NCBI GenBank assembly: GCA_018266895.1
Contig: JAFDZQ010000084.1
Coordinates: 1-34,041, forward strand
Reading direction: 5' to 3'
DNA: 34,041 nucleotides
Origin: Bacteroidota bacterium
Lineage (GTDB): Bacteria > Bacteroidota > Ignavibacteria > Tepidaquicellales > Tepidaquicellaceae
The position numbers were made by a program, and so were the translations under genes. The notes under the pieces were generated by a model. That model worked only from the letters and a program-made list of their open reading frames with translations. It was not told the origin of the DNA and did not search any database. Position 1 is the stretch's first letter; the number at the start of each line of letters is the position of its first letter. Below, piece by piece: positions 1 to 8,308 of this stretch.

Positions 1-38
1 CAAATCTGAAATTCTTAATTAATTCTAAATTAAACATT

Positions 39-680
39 TTGGACGGATGTGACAAAGAGTATTCAATCAGATTAATTAATGAAAGTGATGCGCAGTCCGT
101 GCTGGACATTTACACACCATATGTGCTTAATACTATTATTTCCTTTGAGTATGAAGTGCCGGCTTTGGACGAATTTATACAGCGCATAACAACTGTCACC
201 GCCGATTATCCATGGCTGGTCTGCCTGTACGGCAGTAAAATAATCGGTTATACTTACGCCGGCAAATACAAGTCCCGCACAGCGTATCAGTGGAGTCCTG
301 AATCAACTATTTATATGTCTCCCGAATTTCATCACAGAGGTATTGCCAGGATTTTATACGAAACTCTTTTTTCTCTTTTGCGACTGCAGGGATATTATAA
401 TGTTTATGCATGTATTGGTTTACCCAATGAAGAAAGCACGGGATTTCACAAAGCAATGGGATTTCAGGAAATCGGCATTTTCAGGAATGTTGGTTACAAA
501 CTCGGTAACTGGCACGACACACACTGGTTTCAGCTTAAACTTGCCGGACATATTTTAAATCCGTTAACTCCAAAAAAATTATATGAAGTTGCATCTGCTT
601 CAGCATTTCAATCTGTCCTGGATGCAGCAAATGAAAGATTAAAAATATTAAACACCGATAAACGTAACATCAATCCTTAA
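39..680 (+). CDS. GNAT N-acetyltransferase, phosphinothricin acetyltransferase (PAT)-like
   Basis: Predicted cytoplasmic acetyl-CoA-dependent N-acetyltransferase of the PAT/Bar-like branch of the GNAT superfamily, which acetylates small amines or amino-acid-like compounds. The GNAT core is visible: an opening strand (residues 9-12, SIRL), a central YTYA strand (71-74) and the acetyl-CoA pyrophosphate loop HHRGIA (98-103), followed by the GFHKAMGF-like C-terminal segment. The family is usually about 170-180 aa; this protein is 213 aa with an extra tail of about 40 residues. The start is uncertain. The only early start in frame is TTG at 39, no in-frame ATG occurs before the core, and the frame stays open to the left edge of the window, so the true start may lie outside. 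The TTG sits inside the recurrent motif TTTTGGACGGA. The substrate cannot be told from sequence. Confidence 0.8.
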   Translation: MDGCDKEYSIRLINESDAQSVLDIYTPYVLNTIISFEYEVPALDEFIQRITTVTADYPWLVCLYGSKIIGYTYAGKYKSRTAYQWSPESTIYMSPEFHHRGIARILYETLFSLLRLQGYYNVYACIGLPNEESTGFHKAMGFQEIGIFRNVGYKLGNWHDTHWFQLKLAGHILNPLTPKKLYEVASASAFQSVLDAANERLKILNTDKRNINP

Positions 681-788
681 CGGACTCGCTGACAGAGATA
701 AGTTTGCCAATTGCACGGAAGATATTCCTGAAAGTAAGTGAAAAAGTTTGGTAACAGGACAGCAAAAAACCAATGAGCAGTAAAAATT

Positions 789-1169
789 ATGATATCAGAC
801 AAAGACATTAAAAACTGTTTATCACAATACAATGAATCAGTTTTTAAAAATGCAATGATTCTTCGTGAGATAATATTGAGAACCCTGCCGGAGGTTATTG
901 AACAGATAGATATACCCGCAAAAATGATATCTTACAGTTACGGAAATAAATACTCTGAAATGGTATGCACTCTCATACCTTCCCAAAAAGGACTTAAACT
1001 TGGTTTTTACAAGGGTACGGATTTACCGGACCCCGGGAAATTACTCAAAGGCAGCGGTAAAATCTCGCGGTATGCCGAGATAAAAAAGACTGAAGATGTT
1101 TATTCAGATGCACTGAAAACACTTATAAAAGAAGCCTTTAATGCATACAAAATAAGAAACAATAAATAA
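789..1169 (+). CDS. DUF1801 domain protein (YdhG-like)
   Basis: Small soluble protein of 126 aa belonging to the DUF1801 (YdhG-like) fold. Recognised from the family layout: an N-terminal helix (residues 15-35), the LPEVIEQI/KMISYSYG strand region (33-52) and the characteristic DPGKLLKGSGKISRY stretch (81-95), followed by a C-terminal helix. The molecular function of the family is not established; some members have been annotated as iron chaperones. It stands alone, about 108 bp after the acetyltransferase and 404 bp before the next gene, with no strong Shine-Dalgarno site. A second, divergent DUF1801 gene lies at 3078-3503, so the family is present twice in this cluster. Confidence 0.75.
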   Translation: MISDKDIKNCLSQYNESVFKNAMILREIILRTLPEVIEQIDIPAKMISYSYGNKYSEMVCTLIPSQKGLKLGFYKGTDLPDPGKLLKGSGKISRYAEIKKTEDVYSDALKTLIKEAFNAYKIRNNK

Positions 1170-1573
1170 CGGTGACGATAAAAATTTATAAAGCACAGTA
1201 AACCCCAATAGTCAGGAAGAAAATATTGGTGCTGTTTAAGTTGAATATACTGAAGATGAGCTTAACGAGACCGGAACTGCTTCATTGAAAATCAAGCTGC
1301 AGGGCGGACGCTATCCTGAACATTTCCAGAAGCGGTAAATCGCCAAACAGGTATATTGAATATAACGACCAGATTCTTTCATTGCAAAAAAATGAATGAG
1401 GTATTATAATTTAAACATTAATTTATGCTGATGATAAATAGGAGAATGAATTTTTCTGATAAGATGCTTCGGAAGAAATGACATACACCGCAGAACTGAA
1501 AAACGTTATGCGTTACTTTTATTCGGTTTCAGATTTTTAAACAAATAATAATTCTGAATAAAATAAAACTGAT
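1170..1573. other. Gene-poor spacer with possible decayed coding remnant
   Basis: 404 bp without an intact gene. Two short open stretches in different + frames overlap at 1240-1338 (32 codons, reading VEYTEDELNETGTASLK...) and 1289-1399 (36 codons, reading ...SGKSPNRYIEYNDQIL...). They look protein-like in composition but are broken by stops and a frame change, as expected for an eroded gene. I could not assign a family. The rest is AT-rich, with no hairpin, RNA gene or convincing promoter. Confidence 0.3.
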
Positions 1574-2056
1574 ATGAACAATCAAATCAATAAGTCCAAA
1601 GGACCCGGAGTTTACATTCCTCCGCCGTTAATATATTTGTTAATATTTATTGCTTCTGTATTTATTCAAAAAAGAATTCCGATTTCCGAAGCAATATTTC
1701 AAACAATGATAATAAAAGTTGCCGGAGTAATTTTTTTAGTTACAGCATTATTTTTTTTACTGAGAAGTCTGAGGCAATTCTTTCTGACAAAAAACACGGT
1801 AATCCTTATAAAGCCGGCAACTTCTCTACAGACAACAGGAATTTATGCAATTACAAGAAATCCAATGTATATAGGATTATCATTTGTATATTTAGGAATA
1901 ACGTGCTTGATAGGAAACTGGTGGAACATTATTCTTTTTCCAATTCTTTTTCTGATTATACAGGAATTCATTATTAAACGGGAGGAAAAATATTTAGAAC
2001 TGGAATTCGGACAGCAATATGCTGAATATAAAAGAACTGTGAGAAGATGGCTGTAA
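1574..2056 (+). CDS. Isoprenylcysteine carboxyl methyltransferase (ICMT)-family membrane protein
   Basis: Integral membrane methyltransferase-like protein of 160 aa. Hydrophobic segments lie at about residues 17-33, 47-65 and 97-133. The C-terminal half carries the ICMT/phospholipid methyltransferase signature: TGIYAITRNPMYIG (88-101, with R95, N96 and P97), then the acidic pair at about 137-138 and the FGQQYAEYKRTVRRW end (145-159). In known members this region binds S-adenosylmethionine and methylates a lipid or prenyl-linked carboxyl. Bacterial homologues rarely have a known substrate and are often annotated only as isoprenylcysteine carboxylmethyltransferase family. It is a single-gene unit with long spacers on both sides. 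Family confidence is high, function is unknown. Confidence 0.8.
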   Translation: MNNQINKSKGPGVYIPPPLIYLLIFIASVFIQKRIPISEAIFQTMIIKVAGVIFLVTALFFLLRSLRQFFLTKNTVILIKPATSLQTTGIYAITRNPMYIGLSFVYLGITCLIGNWWNIILFPILFLIIQEFIIKREEKYLELEFGQQYAEYKRTVRRWL

Positions 2057-2307
2057 GAGAATTGTTATATCAAAAAAACCGTAAACACAATTTGCGTCAG
2101 CTTAGGTGAGGTGTTTCTTAAGACAGATTTATGTATAATTGAATTGTTGTTTTTAGTATAAGATGCAATGCTGTAAAGCCCGCCATTATCAGATCTTCGA
2201 ATCTATGCAGTCATACAGTGACGACAGTTTGAAGCATAAAGAAATATTTTAATTAAGACAATTTTTTAACCAATGAGTTTTTCCATAACAATTAAACAAC
2301 ATACAAA

Positions 2308-2889
2308 ATGAAAAGACAAACAACAATCAAAGCGATTGCAGCGTTTTTGTTAATAGCTGCAACAGTAACATTCACAAGCTGTTCAAATAACAGTCAGGAG
2401 CAGAAAATAAAATCCCTGGAAGCTGAATTAAACAAATACAAATCCGATGAAGCGCTGGCAGAAAAACGGTTTGCAATTTTTGATACGCTTGACTATGATT
2501 TATACAGCAATCAGAAGTGGGACAAGTTTAATCACAGCCATGCCGACAACATCAAAGTGTATTATCCCGACGGCAGTATTACAACGGGTTTGTATCCTCA
2601 GCACATTGACCAGCTTACACCTATGTTTGTGTTTGCACCTGACACAAAAATCAAGACCCATCCCATTAAATTCGGCAGAGGCGACTGGACATGTGTTGTC
2701 GGAGTAATGGAAGGAACATTTTCTCAGCCAATGCCTGTCGGCGACGGCAAAACAATTCCGCCGACCGGTAAAAAGTTCAAATTATCAATGACCACAATCG
2801 GGCATTGGGGACCGGACGGAAAAATGACCGAAGAATATTTATTCTGGGACAATCAGTCTTTTATGAAACAAATTGGTTTAGCAAATTAA
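2308..2889 (+). CDS. SnoaL-like / ester-cyclase-fold lipoprotein
   Basis: Predicted exported lipoprotein of 193 aa. A lipoprotein signal peptide occupies residues 1-24 (positive start MKRQTTIK, hydrophobic core, FTSC box) with C25 as the likely lipidated residue. A short charged helix (about 32-52) follows, then a SnoaL/NTF2-like domain (about 53-190) with the usual pattern for ester-cyclase-type members: an early aromatic helix, HSHADNIKVYYPDG (76-89) and a C-terminal sheet with TTIGHWGPDGKMTEEYLFWDN. SnoaL-fold proteins include polyketide cyclases, but most members are uncharacterised binding or catalytic domains. Surface anchoring makes an extracytoplasmic role likely. Single-gene unit. 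Confidence 0.7.
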   Translation: MKRQTTIKAIAAFLLIAATVTFTSCSNNSQEQKIKSLEAELNKYKSDEALAEKRFAIFDTLDYDLYSNQKWDKFNHSHADNIKVYYPDGSITTGLYPQHIDQLTPMFVFAPDTKIKTHPIKFGRGDWTCVVGVMEGTFSQPMPVGDGKTIPPTGKKFKLSMTTIGHWGPDGKMTEEYLFWDNQSFMKQIGLAN

Positions 2890-3077
2890 AAAATTCATCA
2901 GTGAATTTTAAACCTTTTGTGTATGATCAGTGAAATTAATCCGTGAGAAAAACCATGATGACAGCATTTACGGATGAGATGACAAACAAATGCTGCGTTT
3001 ATGAAGCAATCATTCGAACAAATATCCTGCTGACTAAACAGGAAAGAATTACCGGCAAATCAAAATAATAAATTCAA

Positions 3078-3503
3078 ATGGCTGAAAAAAAATCAAAACC
3101 GGCTGAAATAAAAACAAAACCAACTTCTGCAAGCGTTGAGGATTTTCTTAACACTGTTAAAGATGAACAAAAACGCAAAGACAGTTTTGCCATTTTGGAT
3201 ATGATGAAAAAAGCAACCGGAAAAGATCCGAAAATGTGGGGAAGTTCAGTCATAGGTTTCGGCAATAAAAGATATAAAAGCCCGGCAACAGGCAGAGAAG
3301 TTGACTGGCTTGTTATCGGGTTTTCCCCCCGTAAAGCGAATCTGTCGCTATACCTCAGCATGAATATTAAAGAGCATGAGGCAACTCTTAAAAAATTGGG
3401 AAAGCATAAGACCGGTGTCGGCTGCCTTTATATAAATAAGCTGGAGGATATTGATGTGAAAGTTCTGAAAGAAATTATTAATGCTTCATTAAAACGAAAG
3501 TAA
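3078..3503 (+). CDS. DUF1801 domain protein (second copy, divergent)
   Basis: Soluble 141-aa DUF1801 protein of the other common subtype of the family. Characteristic segments are VEDFLNTV (20-27), the KDPKMWGSSVIGFG stretch (49-62, with W54), TGREVDWLVIGFSPRKANL (71-89) and GVGCLYINKLEDID (113-126). The N-terminus is lysine-rich and probably disordered. It is only distantly related to the DUF1801 protein at 789-1169, so a recent tandem duplication is unlikely. Function unknown. The gene stands alone, 188 bp after the lipoprotein gene. Confidence 0.8.
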   Translation: MAEKKSKPAEIKTKPTSASVEDFLNTVKDEQKRKDSFAILDMMKKATGKDPKMWGSSVIGFGNKRYKSPATGREVDWLVIGFSPRKANLSLYLSMNIKEHEATLKKLGKHKTGVGCLYINKLEDIDVKVLKEIINASLKRK

Positions 3504-3622
3504 ACTGCTTTGTATAATATTATAATGCATACTTTTCTTTGCTGCAAGAGACTTTAGTTTACAATCCTGTGCCGGCGGTAAAATCACTAATTGACAGGAT
3601 TAAACAATGAAGCATAATAAAA

Positions 3623-4267
3623 ATGAAAACTCCGTTTACACACGAACAGTTTTTTGAAGTCTTTAAGGAATACAACGAGGCAGTTTTCCCTGCACAGATA
3701 ATTTTATATCTGCTGAGTTTCACTGCAATATATTTTGCAATCAGGTTTTCTTCAAAATCTGATAAAATTATTTGCAGTATACTTGCTTTCTTTTGGATAT
3801 GGATGGGAACGGTTTATCATCTGATTTTTTTTACTGCAATAAATAAGGCAGCTTACATTTTCGGAGCGGCATTTATTCTGCAGAGTATTTTATTTCTGAT
3901 TTACGGTGTTTTTAAAAACAAACTTTCTTTCAAATTTCATCCCGGCATATATGGTGTTACGGGAATAATACTGGTTTTATTCGCTTTAATTATTTATCCA
4001 GTTTTGGGTTATTTGCCCGGGCATGTTTATCCTTCGTCACCGACTTTCGGACTTCCCTGCCCGACAACAATATTTACTTTTGGCATATTACTCCTTTGTG
4101 ATAAAAACTGTCCCAATGCAATTTTGATTATTCCGTTTGTATGGTCTTTGATCGGATTTACGGCAGCAATTAATTTCGGTATACCGGAAGACACAGGTTT
4201 GCTGATAGCAGGACTTTTATCAATAACCTTATTAATAGGTAAGAACAGAAAGTACAAACAGGCATGA
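3623..4267 (+). CDS. DUF6064 family integral membrane protein
   Basis: Polytopic membrane protein of 214 aa with about seven hydrophobic segments (roughly 22-41, 49-66, 76-95, 107-130, 145-159, 164-180 and 187-205). The N-terminus (TPFTHEQFFEVFKEYNEAVFP) and the central SPTFGLPCPTTIFTFG motif (139-154), with PEDTGLLIAG near the C-terminus, match the DUF6064 family as I remember it. No catalytic motif or transport signature is evident and the function is unknown. Single-gene unit with spacers of about 120 and 210 bp. Confidence 0.7.
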   Translation: MKTPFTHEQFFEVFKEYNEAVFPAQIILYLLSFTAIYFAIRFSSKSDKIICSILAFFWIWMGTVYHLIFFTAINKAAYIFGAAFILQSILFLIYGVFKNKLSFKFHPGIYGVTGIILVLFALIIYPVLGYLPGHVYPSSPTFGLPCPTTIFTFGILLLCDKNCPNAILIIPFVWSLIGFTAAINFGIPEDTGLLIAGLLSITLLIGKNRKYKQA

Positions 4268-4479
4268 CTGATATAATTTCTTTTAAAGTTATTCTGTTAA
4301 TTAATAAAACTTTTTATTACCCGCCCGAACAAGCTCATCAATGTGTAGCAGATATTCAATTAAAATGAGATGAGTTATTACAAGATTCGGTATGGTATGA
4401 CAGAAAACGGTTGACTATTTTACAATTTTAAAAACAAGAAAAAAATCATTAGGTTGAATGATATAAGTGAAAAACAAGA

Positions 4480-5961
4480 ATGAATTTAACTATTGAAAAT
4501 ATACTTTTAGTTGGTTCTCTGCTGCTTTTTGTTAGTATAATTGCAGGTAAGACTTCTTATAAATTCGGTGTTCCGACCTTATTACTCTTTCTGGCAATCG
4601 GAATGCTGGCGGGATCTGACGGCATAGGCGGCATTCATTTTGACAATCCAACAATTGCTCAGTTCATAGGAGTTGTTTCGCTTAACTTCATTTTATTTTC
4701 AGGCGGACTTGATACTAACTGGATTTCTGTAAAACCAATACTCCGTGAAGGGATTGTATTATCGACTATAGGCGTTTTACTTACAGCCGTTTCGCTTGGA
4801 ACTTTCGTCTGGTACGCGACCGATTTTACTTTTTATGAAAGTATGCTGTTAGGTTCGATCGTTTCATCCACAGACGTAGCAGCCGTATTTTCCATATTAC
4901 GCTCAAAAAGTCTTGCATTAAAATCCAACCTGAGACCAACATTAGAGTTAGAAAGCGGAAGTAACGATCCGATGGCTTATGTGCTGACTATTTCATTTCT
5001 GACTTTAGTAATTAACCAGGACCAAAGTTTAGCTTCTGTTATCCCAATGTTCTTTCAGCAAATGATCATTGGAGGAGCAGCCGGTTTTGCATTCGGCAGG
5101 TTAAGTAAATTCATCATTAATAAAATTAAACTTGACTTCGAAGGACTTTATTCAGTTTTAGTCATTTCCCTGATGTTCGTTACATTTTCTGCTACCGACT
5201 TTGCAGGCGGTAATGGTTTTCTTGCAATTTATATATGCGCGGTTTATTTGGGTAATCAGGATTTTATACATAAGAAAACCATTCTTAAGATGTTTGACGG
5301 ATTGGCATGGCTGATGCAGATTGTTCTGTTCCTAACTTTGGGATTACTTGTTTTCCCCTCTCAGGTTTTTCCTTTAATGGGCATCGGACTTCTCATTTCA
5401 TTGTTTTTGATTGTTGTTGCCCGGCCGCTCAGCGTCTTTCTCAGTTTAATGTTTTTTAAAATGAAACTCAGAAGACGTCTTTACATTTCCTGGGTCGGTT
5501 TGCGCGGCGCAGTTCCGATAGTGTTTGCGACTTACCCTCTTTTAGCCGGAATCGAAAAAGCAGAAATGATTTTCAACATAGTATTCTTTATCTCCGTTAC
5601 TTCGGTTCTCATTCAGGGAACGACTCTGTCAATCGTTTCCAAATGGTTACACGTTGCTTTGCCGGAAAAAGTAAAAAAGATAACAGAAATTGACAAACTC
5701 ATAATAGAACATCCGAAATCTTCCTTACGGGAATTTGAAATATCATCCGGCTCTTATACTGTAAGCAAAAGAATAGTTGATTTGAATTTTCCGAAATCAG
5801 CTTTCATTATAATGATAAAGAGAAACGGCGAATACATAAGACCGGGCGGTTCAACACAGATTAAGGAAAATGATATTTTGATGGTGCTTGCTGACAGTGA
5901 AGAGGATTTTATAAAAGTAAATGATTGTCTTTACAAACCAAATAACATAACAAAATCTTAG
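4480..5961 (+). CDS. Potassium/proton antiporter, CPA1 type with C-terminal TrkA-C domain
   Basis: Inner-membrane monovalent cation/proton antiporter of 493 aa, closest in layout to the NhaP2/CvrA K+/H+ antiporters. About 12-13 membrane segments fill residues 5-390. Transport-site residues typical of CPA1 are visible: D132 in SSTDVAA and the ESGSNDPMA motif at 158-166 (N162, D163). A cytosolic TrkA-C (RCK-C) regulatory domain follows at about 405-490. NhaP2 in enterobacteria is longer (about 570-580 aa). The stop codon is followed 4 nt later by the universal stress protein gene, so the two are almost certainly co-transcribed. Likely role: K+ or Na+ extrusion and cytoplasmic pH control, with TrkA-C sensing a nucleotide or ion. 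Confidence 0.88.
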   Translation: MNLTIENILLVGSLLLFVSIIAGKTSYKFGVPTLLLFLAIGMLAGSDGIGGIHFDNPTIAQFIGVVSLNFILFSGGLDTNWISVKPILREGIVLSTIGVLLTAVSLGTFVWYATDFTFYESMLLGSIVSSTDVAAVFSILRSKSLALKSNLRPTLELESGSNDPMAYVLTISFLTLVINQDQSLASVIPMFFQQMIIGGAAGFAFGRLSKFIINKIKLDFEGLYSVLVISLMFVTFSATDFAGGNGFLAIYICAVYLGNQDFIHKKTILKMFDGLAWLMQIVLFLTLGLLVFPSQVFPLMGIGLLISLFLIVVARPLSVFLSLMFFKMKLRRRLYISWVGLRGAVPIVFATYPLLAGIEKAEMIFNIVFFISVTSVLIQGTTLSIVSKWLHVALPEKVKKITEIDKLIIEHPKSSLREFEISSGSYTVSKRIVDLNFPKSAFIIMIKRNGEYIRPGGSTQIKENDILMVLADSEEDFIKVNDCLYKPNNITKS

Positions 5962-5965
5962 TGAA

Positions 5966-6784
5966 ATGAAAAAAAGATTCATATTACTGATTGATTTTTC
6001 AGAATATTCAGGCAACCTGATCAGATATGCCTGCGACTGGGGCAACAAAGTTAATGCTGAACTTCTCTTAGTTCATCAAACCATCGTTTTATCACCTGCA
6101 TTTGCCGAAATTGAGAGCAGAAAAAGTATTGCTGAAGATACTAATGACGAAGCTTTGCAAAATTTAAAAGCATTGGCAAAGGAATTAATCCCGTCAAACG
6201 TCAAAACATCTTTCCTGGCTTCCGAAAATAATCTTCAAATTACTTTAGATAAATTATTAGCTGAGCCATTCGACAATCTGATATTTGTCGGACTAAAAGG
6301 CACCGGATTACTCAAAAAAATATTTCTCGGCAGTGTTGCACTGCAGGTTATTGACAACACCAAAAATATCATTGTTGCAATGCCGAAAGAAATAAATGCT
6401 TTTTCACACGAAAAAATTTTTGTTGCGGTAACGAAAAAACATCCTTTAAACGTATTAGAACTTAACAACTTTTTAAAATTCATTGACAAAGAAAATACCG
6501 GTATAACATTTTTCTATTTGTCGAACCCCAATGAAAAAACCACAGGAACAGAAAAGCAGCTCAGAGATCTGTCCGCATTATTCGCTGACAGATTTAATAC
6601 AAGCTATGAAGTTTACGAAGGCAGCGATCCATTTGAAAGCATTAAGAAAGTAATAAACAATGAGGTTGAGGAAATGCTGATCGTTCAAAAAGGGACACGG
6701 TTTTTAACCGATCAGCTTTTCAGAAAATTTTTAATTAACGAACTGGTCTATGAAGGAAAAACCCCGCTCATTATTTTACCTTAA
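5966..6784 (+). CDS. Tandem universal stress protein (two Usp domains)
   Basis: Cytoplasmic protein of 272 aa made of two Usp domains (about 1-140 and 145-272). The first domain ends with a clear ATP-binding Usp signature, G-2x-G-9x-G-S, seen as GLKGTGLLKKIFLGS. The second lacks an intact version (KGTRFLTDQLFRKF...), so only one nucleotide site is expected. It starts 4 nt after the antiporter stop, so the two genes are probably translated from one mRNA. Usp proteins are known partners or regulators of ion transporters; modulation of the antiporter by ATP-bound Usp is an inference from the neighbourhood. Confidence 0.85.
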   Translation: MKKRFILLIDFSEYSGNLIRYACDWGNKVNAELLLVHQTIVLSPAFAEIESRKSIAEDTNDEALQNLKALAKELIPSNVKTSFLASENNLQITLDKLLAEPFDNLIFVGLKGTGLLKKIFLGSVALQVIDNTKNIIVAMPKEINAFSHEKIFVAVTKKHPLNVLELNNFLKFIDKENTGITFFYLSNPNEKTTGTEKQLRDLSALFADRFNTSYEVYEGSDPFESIKKVINNEVEEMLIVQKGTRFLTDQLFRKFLINELVYEGKTPLIILP

Positions 6785-6880
6785 AAAGATAAACGATATT
6801 AATTTCCGAACAAAAGGACATCCGAAGCAGCGGCAGAGTTAAATTATATAATCTGATACTTCTGAAAATTGCAAGGTTTA

Positions 6881-6911
6881 CCCGTCCACAAAACGTTTTG
6901 GATAATGCTGA
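6881..6911 (+). repeat. Spacer repeat copy A (upstream of DHFR-like gene)
   Basis: The segment contains TCCACAAAACGTTTTGGA followed by TAATGCTGACC. It is an imperfect palindrome (TCC-AAAACGTTTT-GGA) and closely resembles the segment at 8205-8233. It lies about 50 bp before the DHFR-like start codon. Function unknown; it could be an operator-like palindrome or a decayed mobile-element end. Confidence 0.4.
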
Positions 6912-6963
6912 CCGCACCTTACACTGCCGGAATTATTGTAACTCACTTCTATAACATATAACC

Positions 6964-7557
6964 ATGAGAAAAATAATTGTTCTGTCAATGATTACATTAG
7001 ATGGAGTCATGCAGGCACCCGGCGGATCAGTGGAAGACAGATCCGGAGGTTTCAGATATGGCGGCTGGACTGTTCCGTATGGTGACGAAACATATGGTAA
7101 GGCAGTGCGGAATGAACTGAAACCTGCAGATTATCTTCTGGGCAGAAAAACATTTGAGATCTGGGAAACTTACTGGCCAGAGCATTCAGACTTTTGGCCG
7201 GGTATTAATGATGGTACAAAATACGTATTGTCCGGCACCAGGAAAAAGTCTGATTGGAAAAACACGGTATTCATCAAAAACTTATCGGATATCAGGAAGC
7301 TTAAAAATTCTAAAGGTAATGACATTCAGGTTTGGGGCAGCAGTAAACTCATTCATTTATTATTGAAGAATGACCTTGCAGACGAACTCCGGCTCAAAAT
7401 TCACCCGTTGACTCTTGGCAAAGGAAAAAAGTTGTTCGGCAATGATGCATACCCGGCAGCATTTACTTTAACAGAAAGTACTGTTACAACTACCGGAGTG
7501 ATATTGGCGAATTATAAACGTGCCGGAAAAGTTAAGACAGGAAATGCCGGAATTTAA
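6964..7557 (+). CDS. Dihydrofolate reductase / RibD C-terminal domain family protein
   Basis: Soluble 197-aa protein of the DHFR-like RibD-C family (NADPH-binding reductase fold). Visible marks are the opening strand MRKIIVLSMITLDGVMQAPGG, the LGRKTFEIWETYWP helix (about 59-72), the VWGSSKLIHLLLKNDLADEL segment typical of the family, and the LGKGKKLF loop. Related proteins are annotated as deaminase-reductase or DHFR family; the physiological substrate is unknown and this is not the housekeeping folate reductase. Only 31 bp separate it from the VOC gene, so the two may form a small operon. Confidence 0.85.
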   Translation: MRKIIVLSMITLDGVMQAPGGSVEDRSGGFRYGGWTVPYGDETYGKAVRNELKPADYLLGRKTFEIWETYWPEHSDFWPGINDGTKYVLSGTRKKSDWKNTVFIKNLSDIRKLKNSKGNDIQVWGSSKLIHLLLKNDLADELRLKIHPLTLGKGKKLFGNDAYPAAFTLTESTVTTTGVILANYKRAGKVKTGNAGI

Positions 7558-7588
7558 AGTACAAAACAAAAATTAAAATTATATCAAA

Positions 7589-8107
7589 ATGAAAAAAACC
7601 ACTTTACTGATTTTAGGAATTGCAGCAACATTTTACTCGGGTTTCATTCTCAGTACAATCATAACAACACTCCCCGGCAAAAACACAGACATTATTCAAA
7701 CAAACAATAACATTAATCTAAACAATGAAAACAATTTGAAATTAGGAGCATTTTCAGTAAGTCTTAATGTCAGAGACATTAACGCTTCAAAACAATTTTA
7801 TGAAAACCTCGGATTCACGGTTTTTGCAGGAGGGCCGGAAAAAAATTATCTCATAATGAAAAATGAGAATTCGCTGATCGGATTGTTTCAGGGAATGTTT
7901 GAAGGAAATATTTTAACTTTCAATCCGGGCTGGGACGAAAACGCAGCGAACCTTAAAGAGTATGACGATGTCAGGGAAATTCAGAGGCAACTCAAAAGCA
8001 ATGGAATTAAATTAACAATGGAAGCTGATGAGAACACTTCCGGACCGGCAGGAATTATGACTGCTGACCCGGACGGGAATGTAATATTAATAGACCAGCA
8101 TCGTTAA
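7589..8107 (+). CDS. VOC-family (glyoxalase/bleomycin-resistance) protein with N-terminal membrane segment
   Basis: A 172-aa protein with one vicinal oxygen chelate module (about 52-170): the opening VSLNVRDINASKQFYENLGF matches the first beta-alpha-beta unit, and the C-terminus DPDGNVILIDQ supplies the final strand with a polar residue often used for metal binding. Unusually for the family, residues 4-29 form a hydrophobic segment after MKK, indicating a signal peptide or anchor, followed by an Asn-rich linker (about 30-51). The domain is therefore probably extracytoplasmic. Ligand and reaction are unknown. Confidence 0.78.
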   Translation: MKKTTLLILGIAATFYSGFILSTIITTLPGKNTDIIQTNNNINLNNENNLKLGAFSVSLNVRDINASKQFYENLGFTVFAGGPEKNYLIMKNENSLIGLFQGMFEGNILTFNPGWDENAANLKEYDDVREIQRQLKSNGIKLTMEADENTSGPAGIMTADPDGNVILIDQHR

Positions 8108-8204
8108 AGACTTTTTAAAACAAGTGTCATTAAAAAAGTTTTATGCCTGACGCAGAATGCATTCCTGCGAACTAAATGAGACTCTGAAAACCCGCTCTTA
8201 TCAG

Positions 8205-8233
8205 ATCCGCAAAACGTATTTGGAAATGCTGAA
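8205..8233 (+). repeat. Spacer repeat copy B (upstream of DUF4256 gene)
   Basis: The segment contains TCCGCAAAACGTATTTGGA followed by AATGCTGAAC. It matches most positions of copy A at 6881-6911 by eye, allowing two small gaps. It sits about 75 bp before the DUF4256 start. Confidence 0.4.
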
Positions 8234-8308
8234 CAAATGATTTACTCTGCAAAAACACAAAACCATTTGAAAGACATTTTAAGAAAATCAAAATAAAACA
8301 ATTTGACA

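Noticed and set aside
2955-3068. 37-codon ORF (MMTAFTDEMT...) ending 10 bp before the second DUF1801 gene
   Set aside because: No recognisable family, no ribosome binding site and low-complexity context; more likely chance or eroded sequence than a leader peptide.
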